Source of the DNA: Zychaea mexicana
Taxonomy: Eukaryota > Mucoromycota > Mucoromycetes > Mucorales > Lichtheimiaceae
Direction of reading: 5' to 3'
Assembly (NCBI RefSeq): GCF_025766255.1
Contig: NW_026516742.1
Location: forward strand, 1 to 64,000
DNA: 64,000 nt
Shown: positions 45,695-57,476 of the stretch, in pieces
Layout of the letters: every line of letters begins with the position of its first letter
Numbering within the stretch: the stretch's first letter is position 1
Position numbers and translations under genes: made by a program
The notes under the pieces: model-generated
What the model was told of the DNA's origin: nothing
Database searches by the model: none
The model's input: the letters and a program-made list of their open reading frames with translations, nothing else

Positions 45695-46918
45695 TTAGAG
45701 AAGACCCACATTCCGCAGATTATCATGAAGACAAATATCATTTACTGCAGACATGACAAACTTGATCTGCTTGGTGTCGGTGGCACAGGTAAAGTGCGTG
45801 TATATCTGCTTGGAATCAGCACGGGTATTCAAGGAAACAAATCGATTAAGCAAATATTGGCACGCTGCCTCATATTTGCTACCACCCATGTAATCCGCAA
45901 AGTATTTAGCTAGCGGGCTCCGGGGTAACTTTTCTGCAAACAGATCGATCTTGTTCAAGAACAAAATGATCGATGTCTTTGTGAACCATTTGGAGTTACA
46001 GATAGAGTCGAACAAAGTCAACGACTCTTGTAAACGATTGATTGAGGAGTCCTCGACAAGCACCTGGTCGTATTCGGAGATGGCGACCAAGAACACGATT
46101 GCAGTAACGTTTTCGAAGCAGTGGATCCACTTCTTGCGCTCGGATCGTTGGCCACCGACGTCAAACATACGGCAGGTCATTTGGTTGATGACGAAGGTTG
46201 TTTCAGTGATGCCAGTGGTCTTGACACGTGATCGAAGAACGTCTTGATCACTAGGCATGTAGTTTGGATCGCCAATACGAACAATCGAATCAAAATAGCT
46301 ATAATTTTTTTTATAGGTTAGACTCCTGTTTTTGCTCGAGTATTTATGATAAAGATATGCCGCATAATATCAGAGAAGAACGAAGACTCACTATCTTGCC
46401 GAATCATTAAGTTGATATTCATTACTGCGACGTACGCATTCACGTACACTACGGTCTTCCCATAACGATGCCAATGCTTGGACCAGCTCTTGGCTCATCA
46501 TCTCAATCTGGGGCGGTGCCTCCAGAATCAATTGTCGGCTGGATTCGTTTTGTGAGTTTTGGAATACAATACCCAGGGTTTGCATCGCTTCGAGTGTAAC
46601 TCGCATGGATTGGATGGTGTTGCTATAGATGACTTCTTTGAAGCCTTCGCGTTCGTCGGATGTATATCCACCATCGTGGATTAACTTCATTTGCTTCAAA
46701 ATAGTGGATTTTCCAGACTCTCCAGCACCTGATGATATGGATAAAGATGAGCCTCCAATCTTCAATTACTGACAGCTTTATAGTTGACCGTGGTACATAC
46801 CTAGCAGCAACATTTTGATTTCGGAACGCAAATTAACTCGATCACGCTTGATTTGCGAGTCGATCTGATTACTGCGCTTGTTTTCTTGAACACGTTCAGT
46901 AGATTGACAGCAGCCCAT
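45695..46918 (-). CDS. Heterotrimeric G-protein alpha subunit
   Basis: Three exons (46801-46918, 46392-46728, 45695-46298) encode 352 residues, the canonical fungal G-alpha length. MGCCQS offers Gly2 myristoylation and Cys3/Cys4 palmitoylation for membrane anchoring. G1 is GAGESGKST (40-48). Others are the switch I Arg in [12 protein letters not shown], switch [15 protein letters not shown]4 NKIDLF and G5 TCATDT. The helical-domain hallmark is LNDSARYYFDSI, created exactly across the exon 2-3 junction. It relays GPCR signals (pheromone, nutrient, cAMP). The C-terminus is NLRNVGLL: Val stands where Gi-type subunits have the Cys that pertussis toxin modifies. Mucoralean fungi carry many G-alpha paralogues, so no specific symbol is given. 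Confidence 0.96.
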
Positions 46919-49900
46919 TTTCGTTTATCGTTTGCTTGTGTGTGGGTATTAATTATATTTTGGTAGATGTGCGGTATGAATAACTTTGTAATTAAAGGTG
47001 AATAGTAGTAATTGTTTGAGATTTAGAAAGTAAAAAAGAGGCGCCTTTTTCATGCCGTTGCACTAGGTCGCATTTATTCAATTTTTTCTGCTCTATTTAG
47101 GAGCTTTTTTCCTCTTTTGAATGGGTGCATAAGTTGATAGGAGGGATGGGGAAAGATGGGGAAAGGAAGATCAAAAAGCTGCGAATAACTCGAGCTTCTC
47201 GTTTTACCTTAAGATGGGCATGCAGTCCAGTTAAATCTCTTCCGTGTTCTAAAAGAAAGCATCCATTGGATTCTCATGCTTTTTTTAGCGCGGAAGAAAT
47301 GTGGTGATCAAAATAGGAGTGTAATCCGAAGGGGTGGGTGAGATAAAAGAAATGAGAAAAAGGGTATCTGTGGACGAAGGATGAAAAAAATAAGGGAGGT
47401 TCCACCCTTGCACAAGATGCGTGAACGGCCATACACTTGGCATTATGCCCATCTGTAGGGTTTTGTTTGAGATTTTGACTATATTCTTTTCCTTATCTTC
47501 TCCTATACACCAGCGTACGTACGCTTACTATACACAAACTCACATATGGATCGCCACCAATAGTGACAATGACTATCTTACTCATAGTATTCACCAGCTG
47601 CTCCACGGGTTTCGATCCTTCTTCGCTGCTACCTTTCTTTTCGATCCATTCGCCTCATCAGTTGTCATCAGCGATCCCCTAGGTTGGATGGCATATACCT
47701 TTGTTGTGGTAGTTTGCTTTTAGAACAGCAACAGCAATAAAGGCATCGAGAAAGCAATACCTAGCAGAGATCCCTTGTGTACTTGCCCCTCTCATGTCAA
47801 TTTTCTTTCTCTCTGTATTATCCATTTTGCTTGCCGAGTTGGATTCTCCTGCCCACATGAGTAAAAAGGCTGATACCTCGTTTTTTTGCTAAACTGTCTC
47901 TCTCTTTTGGTCTGATGTGGATATTATGTATATGTATCACTATGTGAGTGTGTGAGTGTGTGTGTGTGTGTGTGTGTGCGAGTCAAGCCCTGCATCTCGT
48001 TCTTATTACACACAGGCATACACTCACATTGTTTCGGCACAGGAGGCTTCTCATATTAAACCAGTCTACCGAGTGGATGTGAGAGAGAAATGAAATTACC
48101 TACATTGTGCTGCCCTCCAAAAAAAACCTGTTCCCTATTCGGAACAATGCCAGTGCATCCAGAATCTCTCACTGCCTCTTCTATTAAGTATTTGAATCGA
48201 AGAGAGTGCGTGAATGTGAAGAAAACATCATGGTAAGGAGCAGTGGAAGATGAGGAGGAGTCCCTTTTTTTGCATTTTTTTTCACTATCTCCTTTTCACG
48301 TAACCCTCCCTTCGCTCAGTAGCGTCTTTCATTCTCTTTCTCGTTTTTCTTCCGCTCAAGCAGCGATAACCCTACGCTTTTACATATAACGATTATTAAC
48401 ACTGTGCGTAATTTTTAGTTATCGAGCCTACAGGGTTCGATTGTTAGCACACGGAAAAACAACATGGTTTTTCTCTTATGATCCTGCTCTCACGGATACG
48501 CAGGCTCGCCGGTAGTAAAGGGATAGTTCTCGGATGCATTTACCAAGCACTTTGTGCTTTACCGTGCAAATTACGATGATAACGGTGACGATGATGGTAC
48601 TCTACACCCTAGGAGCGAGCGGAAAGGAGGACATATAATTTATTACCCGAGGAGCAACTGTAGAACAGAGGGAGATGAGGAAGTAGAAGATCATGTAGAT
48701 TAAGAACAAGAGGGAGCGATGATCATGACAGAACGTGCTATATAATCTAACAACTTCTACCACGTAGTAGTTATAAGAGGAAAATATCCTCTTCTTGCAA
48801 CTGCCATTCTAGATGTAGCAATAGGCACATTTGCTTACACCGCCGCCTCCTCCTGGATTGCTGCCGTTTCATGCAAGTATAGACTTTGAGAACTGCTTGC
48901 AAATAGATATATGTCGAGTTATCCTCTCTCTTCCCGGACACTAGCACCGTCATCGTCAATTTTAGCTCTTTTCTTGATCAGCTAGCTTTGACCAATTATG
49001 ATTGGAGTTTTTACTTTTTTGATCCCATTGCCATCAAGCACGCTTGTTCATGAGTATTAGATTTACTCTTCCCTCCTAACCTATCGTCAGAAACCCGGCT
49101 TACTAATAAATTACAAGAGATCGTGCTAGAACAAAGGCAAAAAACGCCATCATCGGAAATGAATTGCATACAAAATATTATTAGCTTGTTGATACGTATC
49201 GTTATTGGAAATTCTTTATTCTCGGAGCATTATATACACGTACACGTCTATAGTAACCCCTTATTCTACATCTTGTTGTTCGTTTCCAATCAATAATAAT
49301 GAGACCCCTTCCGGTATTCGTCCTTTTGTAGCCTAGGAAAAAAAAGACTTGAAACAAAAAATAAGGTTAAGAGTTATAATTATAGTGATCCACAGCCGGC
49401 ATTCAGGGTGCCGCTTTACTTTTCACTCAAAAGAAGAGGGCTGCATAACACTGCATGAGGTATACGTATTTCATGGGGTCATTGTTGTTAGTGAGTTTTA
49501 ACGCATACATACAGTACGTAGTGTAACTTGCATTTTTGCGGAAAAAACCGTTGAGCTGTTACTTATTACGGCAGTAAATCAAGTATCTAATAACAATTTC
49601 TACACTTAAAATATATATGTGGGATATCAATTAGAGTCTCAGAAGCAAAGGACTCCAGTTCCATTATCAGTACAGCTTACTCATTTAAAAAGTATACCTT
49701 ATTGTTAAATTGCTTAATATGTTGTTGGGCTCGAAGCAAATTTGAGTGTTACTACTGCGCCCGCTACAGTAACAGTATTACCATAAGTATTCATATCAAT
49801 AATCTACCGCTTATTATTAATATGTTGTTCAATCTGAAAAATGCATAGGACTTGGTGTCCTTCGCTACATAAGTCTATTTATATACGATATAGAAAAGGC

Positions 49901-50224
49901 ATTGCGAATGTTTAGCGCACTTTCTGCATATGTGCTTTTTTTAACTTTGTCCATTCGATATTGCCAATGTCTATCCTGAAAGGCAAATGCGGGCTACAGC
50001 CATGGGAATTGATTCAGCTGGCACAGGCCTCGGTGGTTTCGCGATAAGTACTATCATATATGGTAAGACTAAACTCACTGTTTGTGGATACGATGCCATT
50101 GAGGAACATTCATCTTATTGAAGTGTTTGAAATTGTTTTAACTGGAGGCATATGTCATAATCCGGAGATATGGCATAGAATGGCATGTTGCATTATCGAT
50201 TTTAACTGTCTATGATAGGAGTTA
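46919..50224. other. 3.3-kb gene-poor region upstream of G-alpha
   Basis: Starts with the G-alpha 5' region. Low-complexity pyrimidine or purine runs and a GT microsatellite are present. Frames such as + 47421-47723 lack motif and splice support. No RNA gene was found. Confidence 0.4.
47953..47978. repeat. (GT)n microsatellite
   Basis: Near-perfect GT/TG dinucleotide run inside the G-alpha 5' intergenic region, preceded by imperfect GTGA units from 47944. Confidence 0.85.
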
Positions 50225-50729
50225 CAGTGGTCCCCCGCTTTTTGCAGCAGCGGTTTTTGGTGGAAAAAACTGCAAAAAGTGGGGAACTGCAAAAAGTGAG
50301 GATGAGTATGAGATGTTACACAGACTGAGTCTATTATGTTAATCAAGTGTCAATGATAGTAAACCAATTAAAAGTGTCGGTGCTGTGCTGAGGCTACTTA
50401 TTATAACTCAACTCTTATATAAAAGGCTGTCGTCTCACTCTTGATGTTTATATACTGCACTATCAACACCTCCACACCACTATAGTAAAAGCGAAATACC
50501 AAAAGCTTACTGAATAGCAAAACGATGCTAGCTATCAACATTACATGTAGATGTCACTGGTTCGAGACTCTGTGTCCCAGGCTCCCGAGTTAATAGCGGA
50601 AAATTGCAGGTCCCCATTTTTGGCCTGCAAAATGCAATTTTATTAAGTGATGAGCGGGTGTGCTCCAAAAAAATCTGCAAAAACTGAGGATCTGCAAAAA
50701 GTGGGGCTGCAAAAAGCGGGGGACCACTG
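50225..50729 (+). mobile_element. Tc1/mariner-type MITE, 505 bp
   Basis: The ends are a perfect 24-bp terminal inverted repeat (50225-50248 and 50706-50729) beginning CAGTGGTCCCCCGC. The element is flanked on both sides by TA (50223-50224, 50730-50731), the target duplication of the Tc1/mariner/pogo superfamily. Inside each terminus the motif TGCAAAAAGTGGGG and variants (GCAAAAAGTGAGG, GCAAAAACTGAGG) recur as short direct repeats, which may be subterminal transposase-binding sites. No frame of useful length is present, so it is non-autonomous. No second copy is seen in this window. Confidence 0.88.
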
Positions 50730-50731
50730 TA

Positions 50732-51870
50732 GCCCTTTGGGAGCTTTGATCAACGATCTCCTTCCAAGATTTTACAAAACAATCTTACCTAGTAGGTCAC
50801 CCATTCAGCTATCTATGTTTAAAATGACAGGCTTTAATACTTGGATTGCTGGCTCGGTCGTAGACCTCATGTGCTATTTAGCACCTGTAGAGTATTATAT
50901 TTTCCGAGTAAGTAGGAATCAGGTTTTTTGTTATAATTACGCATGCCCCCTGTGTGAGCCACATTAATATCTTATCTAAGACTTCGTAATAAAATAGTCG
51001 GTTAAGCATCAATCCATAGTACACACAAATAAAGACCACGGCAACCAACTAAACACAGTAGCAAGAAACAATCCATAAGTATTATGTAAAGCATGGAAAG
51101 CTTCGAGTCTGTTGATCCAGTTTAAGAAAAAGCTGAACAATGAGCCTATCAGCAGATACATAGCGCGGCCACACACCAGCTAACTCCGACCCGATTACAT
51201 AACATAACGACGTCCTTGATCAGTGATCATAAAACATAGTTTATCCACAAGCTAGATCAATAGACATGGCCGCCTTAATACATAGCTATCATATAATATG
51301 AAGCTTGTTTTTATTGTTGGAATAAAAGATCATCCTAAAGATACTTCTTATATGTCTCATTACCCATGTTCTATTATTATGTTTAAGCTCATTCATTTCA
51401 ATTCGAACAGTATCATTACATAATGTTGCAGGTGATGTCAGATCTCGGCCGATTTAACGATAGGTCTTATGTTTCCAAGGAAGAACCATATTGTCAAATT
51501 TTCAAATCATTGAAGCTTTCTAACTTTTTTACAGGTTTTTTCTTTCTATTGTATGATTACGATACGCTCTGAAGAGCCACAATTAGTTCAAGTGTAGTAA
51601 AAGATCACCCGTGATACTGTCGACGATGATGATACCTGGACCGATGGTAGCTGAGCCAACAAGTTCGCTATCTATATTGCGAGTGCGTCGATATGAAGAG
51701 TGATCTTACTGAGCACAACCCGCATTTTTTATTCCACACACAGATACATGAACAGCACTGCTTCAGAATTTATGTTGCATGAGACGAAGAGAACTGGCAA
51801 AGTTTTAAAAGTAATTGATTGCTGACTCGTTCTGTCAGAAGTATGATGACGGTAACTCCCTTTGACCACA
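50732..51870. other. Intergenic, nothing recognised
   Basis: AT-rich sequence between the MITE and the 3' end of the lectin-like gene. No supported frame, repeat or RNA gene. Confidence 0.4.
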
Positions 51871-53013
51871 TTATTGGGCAATGATCTGACGGCAAAGACA
51901 GTAACCAGAATAGAAAATGGCACTAAAAATATCGCGAAAGCACTTTGTGAGTTTGTTGTAAAGACGATCACTGACGGTGGTAGCTTTTCTAAATTCATTG
52001 TGCTACATATATGCCTTTTCTTTTTTCCTCACAATGTGAATAACCGGCCTCACTTTGGCTCCCTTATCCAAAGTGTTATCGTTGACAAAGCTACGGATTT
52101 CGCCGTCAATGCGAACTCTCTCTGACTTCTCCAAATGCTGCCAGCACTTGATCAACGGGCTTGGATGTCGGCTAAGAAATACGACCATATCCCACACATT
52201 AGATTATATAAACACAATAGCACATTTACAAATAAAAATTTTAATTACTTTCTCGACAAATGTTTCAGAGTTGGGATAGAGGGATGCAGGCTGAATCGTC
52301 TTTAGCAATGGTCCTTCGCAGTAGACCTCGTTGACGAGATCCCAGTTCTGGTTGAGATTGTCTTCAGACGCCGATTTTCGGTGATAGAGAATTACTTTGG
52401 CGCCGTCGTCAGCTGAATCTCCCCGTATATCCAAAACCATACGGGGATCAGCCAGGAGATAGATCACGCCATCCCGGCTTTTGTAACCCCATCTTTGATT
52501 TTGTGCATCGACAACGAGTTTTCGATCGTACTGGATAACAGGTGTGTTGTCATGTAGGGCTCCTCCACGTACATCAAGCACCTTGTTGGAGTTCTTGTTT
52601 ACAATAAATCCATCCTATATAGTTGTTAAGAAAATGCCCAGTTATATGCGTGCGGAATTTTTCTGCCCCTTGGCACTCCTACACATTCTTATTACCTGGT
52701 AATACCATAACTGATTGTCTCGATCATCAGTGTGTTTTGGAGTCCATATCAGAATCTTGGTATCATTCTGTAACGATTCAATCGTTTTTGTTCAAGTAAG
52801 CAAAAACTCTTTGTACGAGAGATGTTCTTTCTCTCACCTTGGTATAACCGCCGTCAACTTGAGCAAAAGAATGAGCTTGATTGTCCGTGTTTCAACGTTT
52901 TACGTTCTTTCCCCCACCCCTTCACTCCTTGCAAATTCCTTTTTCTCACCGTCAATGACTTTCCCATTTTGTCGTGACCGAATGTAAAAATACCCTTCTG
53001 GAAAGTCGGACAT
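51871..53013 (-). CDS. Ricin-B-fold (beta-trefoil) lectin-like protein
   Basis: Six exons (52950-53013, 52838-52857, 52696-52767, 52249-52614, 52054-52137, 51871-52002) encode about 245 residues without signal peptide. The first about 150 residues form one trefoil with three QxW-type units: MSDFPEGYFYIRSRQNGKVI and DNQLWYYQ; GFIVNKNSNKVLDVRGG and NQRWGYKS; DPRMVLDIRGDSADDG and NQNWDLV. This is a carbohydrate-binding-type domain common in Mucoromycota; no catalytic toxin chain is present. The C-terminal 90 residues (KSERVRIDGEIRSFV, FRKATTVSDRLYNKLTKCF) are a separate helical region I do not recognise. Exon 2 is 20 nt. The acceptor of exon 5 is ambiguous: an AAG 9 nt upstream keeps the same frame and adds CWQ. 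Ligand and role are unknown. Confidence 0.82.
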
Positions 53014-54031
53014 GGTGGCAAAGAAAAAGACAGAAAACAAAAAAAGTGAAACGTTAGGTATTGTATTCCTACTATCACATACGTCAGTGTGGCAGGTGGA
53101 AGTTGAATTCATATTCTACAAGTGGCTACGCACAGATGACATCTTTTCTGACTAGTAGCTATTACTTTGTATCATTTCCGATTGCTAGTTATTGTAAAGG
53201 GTGGCCAGTGTGTAGCAGTACTGTGACAAGTAGAATAAAATGGACCATCCTCTTTCCGATACCCATCTTGTTACAACTAGTCTTTGTTTCGTCGGGCATC
53301 AATTTACAGCGTTCTTTATCCCTGCCTGAATCATTTGCTTGACAGGTGTCAATTTGTGCCTTTTCGACCAGGTTTGACTCTTCTCTTGTTGCTAGTTTTC
53401 ACTGGCGGTGTAAGTTGCTTACTGTAGATATATGGGTACTGTCTAAGAATATTAAAGATATTAAATGCGAAAGCAGATAATCCTTCTTGTTGCCATATAA
53501 TACAAATTCTTCAATAGAAATATTAATTTTAAAAAAAGGTGGTGCAGGGTCCTCCTGATTATTCTTCTTATAATAATTCTCCAAGTTGGGGACCAGGAGC
53601 TGTTGCTGGAGCTACCACTGCAATCCTAAAGCAGACGATGTTACTGTTTATGTAGCAAGAGAAGTTCTTCAAGGTATTAGAAAAGGAAGAAAGGATATAA
53701 GAGCCTGTCCGCAAGTAAATTATTTACTTGACTTTCATCGTTAAACAGTTCATATTCATCTTTCCGATAGATATATCAGAAGCCAAGCTTTGGCAGGTGA
53801 AACATAATGGCTTAAGTGTGCTATAATATCCTTTGTATATTTTCCATTACTCACCAGTCTAACTCTCTGATCATATCATAAATAGTGTCTAGTAGATGGA
53901 ACTTTGGTGATTGAGTGTACTCGTTGGTGCTCGCCTGACATGCTGCTGCATTTGAAAAGCCGCATTTTTCTTTGACAACATCCCGAAATAAATTTTTATT
54001 CAACCTCTCTGCTTTGATCAACTTTTCCGTC
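53014..54031. other. Divergent promoter region
   Basis: About 1 kb between the lectin-like gene and NOP14. Short frames only. I see nothing specific. Confidence 0.45.
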
Positions 54032-57000
54032 ATGCCCGCCACAAAGAAACAGGGATCCGGTGGATCGGCACTCAAACGACTCAGAAAATCGCTCACCACT
54101 GCCGGTGTCGTCGGCCAAGAATCAAAAGCGAGCCGATCGAAGAAGGACAGAAAGCGTGGTATCCCAACCGAAGTTGGCAGGAACTCGGCTGCTGACAAGC
54201 TCAGTGTGATTCGTGACGAATTCAATCCTTTCGAAATCAAAACTTCTCGTACCAAATTCGATGTCATCAATCGTAAAGTTAAGGGTACTGGTGGAAAACC
54301 GGCATTAAATAAGCAGATTGGTGAAGAAAACGTAGGTTTTTTTATGTTCAAAAGGAGGGGGGAGGTGTGGTGAGCTCATACACAAAACTGAGGGTGTCTC
54401 TTACTCACTCAATTCTTTTTGTATATAGCGTAAAAAGACATTGTTGTTGGAAATGAAAAGCAAGGGCCATGTGGGTGGTATTCTTGATAAGCGTTTTGGT
54501 GAGAACAATCCCCAATTGACACCTGAAGAACGTATGCTTGAGCGTTTCACAAAAGAAAAGCAGGTAAAACAGAAAAGCAGTAAATTTTTCTAGGCTGAGA
54601 GTGTAATGCGTAGATCACCATGGCAAAACTTATTAACACTATGATTTGTTATATCAACATAGAAAAACGCAAAAAGCAGCATGTTCAACCTGGAAGACGA
54701 CGACGATCAAATGGGACTGACGCATTATGGGCAATCGCTCGCCGAGATGGACGACTTTGACGATACTGGCTTACGCTTGAGCGATGATGAAGAAGGACGT
54801 GGTGGCCAGTTGGATAGAAACGTTGTCGCACAAATGCATTTCGGTGGTTTCGATGACAACAAAAAGGCCGGTGAAAACAACGGTGACGGAGAAGGAGATC
54901 GGCCCAAATCACGCGCCGAAGTCATGAAGGAGATCATCATGAAGAGCAAAGTATACAAACAAGAAAGACAGGCTGCCAAAGAAGAAGATGAAAACCTGCG
55001 TGAAGGATTGGATGAAGAGTTCAAGGACATACAGGCATTGCTAGACACCCAGTCCTCAAAGAGAAAGCCCTTGGTGTCACAGACGGCCCTGTTCTCAAGA
55101 TCTGAAGCTGAAAAACCAGAGCAGAAGGACGACGACGACGACGAGCAGAATGACGAAAAGGAGAAGAATAAGTACGATGATTACGATGTCATGGTCCAGG
55201 AGCTTACTCGTGACAAGCGTGCCATGGCCACCGATCGTACCAAGACTGAAGAAGAAATTGCTTTGGAAGAAAAGGAGAAGTTGGAAAAGGCTGAACGTGC
55301 ACGGAAGCGACGTATGGAAGGCCTGGACTCCGAATCCGAAGACGAGGGTAATAAGCGTGGACGTGGCCGTAAGCGCCAACGCAAGGGCGCTAATGCACCT
55401 GAGGGCGACGATCTGGATGACGACTATTTGGAAGACCTGGAAGATGAAGCCAGTAAGCTCGGTGAAGGTCTGACACTGGAGGATATCCAAAACGGTGCTC
55501 TTAATGCCGACGACTATAGCGAAGACGACGAAGCCGAAGAAGGCAGTGGAATTGACGAAGACGAGGAGGAAGACGAAGAGGGAAGCGATGAAAATGAAGA
55601 AGAAGATTACAGCGATTTGGAGGAAGACGAGGTTCCCGAGTTTGGTGACGATGACGATGACATGAACGATTTTGAAAGTGGTGGCCTCGTCAAAAAAGCT
55701 GCTAAAGCAATCAAGGACAAGCAAACCAAAGCGGTACAAAGCGATATTAAGCGCGAAATCCCTTACACGTTTGAATGTCCAAGCACACACGAAGAATTCT
55801 TAGAGATCATGAAAGGTTTGAATGTGGACGACGCGCCTACAGTTGTCAAGCGTATTCGTGTTCTTTATCATCCCAAACTGGGCCCAGACAACAAGGCAAA
55901 GCTTAGCACATTCCTTGGAGTCCTTGTCGACCATCTTGGATACATTGCATCGACCGTTACTCCTCTTCCACACAAAACGTTGGAATCACTCATCGCACAC
56001 ACTTTTGGAATTGCCAAGCAACTGCCGACAACAGCAGCAGACGTGTTTGTTGCCAAGTTAAAGGAATTACACGGTACCATGGGTCAAAAAATGAACCAGC
56101 GACAAGGCTCAGCATTTCCTGACGTTGAAGAAATCACACTGTTACGATGCCTTGGTAAGGTATTCCCTACATCCGACTTAACACATCCCGTGGTAACGCC
56201 AGCCACTATCTACATGAGCCAGGCATTGGCTTTATGTCGAGTACAATCAGAAATTGATCTTGGACGGGGGTTGTTCCTTTGTCTTTTGTTCCACGAGGTA
56301 ACGAGAAGATATGTTTCTGTTGGAAAACAAAGCAGTCGGATAATGTATGCTTACTGAACATTGCCAATCTCAATAGTATCAATCATTTTCCAAACGCTTT
56401 GTTCCAGAAGTCCTTAACTTCTTGCAACGGTCTCTGGTCCTTCTTTCACCTAAAGATCTGTTTAATAACGACGACTTGCCCGGTACATTCCCCATTGGCG
56501 ACAGCAGCGGTGTATCACTTCATATCGAAGACTCTGTCTTTGAAGGCGCCGAGGAGATTCCATCTTTGACTTTGGAGCAGCTTGGAATCGAAAACGTCGA
56601 GCATGACGAAAGCCATCTTCTGCGACTATCATTATTGCAAGGTGCTTTACGATTATTGACTCGATACCTACAGTTATACGCATCCACGCAGGCATTGGTA
56701 GAAGTGTTTGAGCCTTTGCACAGCATAGTAACTCAAATGTTGACGGTGTCATGGCATAAGGATATCGAGGTAAGTTTTAATTTTTAGATGTATGTACCAA
56801 AGGAACGTACTTACTAAGAGCACAAATCGACGATTTTTACACAGTCATCATTAAGTATTTTACAAGATCGACTGAAACGACAAATGAAGTTCTGCAAGGA
56901 TAAGCGCACAAAGACCCCATTACGAATGCAATCGCATCGACCCATACCCATTGCGCAGCACTTGCCCAAGTTTGAACAAGGCTACTCATACGACAAGCAT

Positions 57001-57234
57001 TACGATCCTGACCGCGAACGATCTGAGTACAACAAACTTCAAGCACAGATCAAGAAAGAAAAGAAGGGTGCCATGCGTGAACTTCGCAAGGACAATATGT
57101 TTATGGCTCGTGAAAAGGCAAAGGAGCGTAAGCAGAAGGATGCCGAGTATGATAAGATGATCAAGGGTGTCATGAATATCCTTGAGAGTGATCAGGCCGA
57201 AAAGAAGCGACAGGAGCGCGAAAAAAGAAGATAA
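54032..57234 (+). CDS. NOP14: Nucleolar protein 14, SSU processome
   Basis: Five exons (54032-54331, 54429-54563, 54663-56297, 56377-56769, 56845-57234) encode 950 residues (yeast 810, human 857). Nop14 is a U3 snoRNP/90S pre-ribosome component required for 18S rRNA maturation and 40S export. The N-terminus MPATKKQGSGGSALKRLRKS and NPFEIKTSRTKFDVINRKVK are family signatures. They are followed by GHVGGILDKRFGENNPQLT, then a long Asp/Glu-rich stretch (about residues 145-380) with several Lys/Arg clusters, the helical repeat region (TFECPSTHEEFLEIM, RIRVLYHPKLG, SKRFVPEVLNFL), and the basic coiled-coil C-terminus (RELRKDNMFMAREKAKERK). An upstream in-frame non-ATG extension is ignored. All introns are GT-AG and phase 0. 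It converges on the nitrilase gene (242 bp). Confidence 0.95.
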
Positions 57235-57476
57235 ACAGTAATACATCCATACAAAATAAATTATCTATACTTTGTGTAACTAGACCAATCGTTTGTATTG
57301 AGCAGTCATAATGTGTTAACTCTGACTTTATTAAACGGCAAATAACGCGTGATAAGGGTATGTGCCAGTTAAGAGACGTGAGCGGAAACGGTGTAAGTAT
57401 ACGCGCTTGTACATGGGAGACACTATATGGAAGTTCCGTTTAAAAGATGGCCATGCGTATATATTATTGCATCCAT

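Noticed and set aside
50560..50610. GGTTCGAGACTC resembling a tRNA T-arm within the MITE
   Set aside because: No matching acceptor, D or anticodon arms; it is internal MITE sequence.
53972..54031. Upstream in-frame extension of NOP14
   Set aside because: It begins at a non-ATG codon and the family N-terminus MPATKK starts exactly at 54032.
55095..55790. 231-codon minus-strand frame opposite NOP14
   Set aside because: It is the antisense of the Asp/Glu-rich NOP14 segment, giving an artificial Val/Phe/Leu-rich product.
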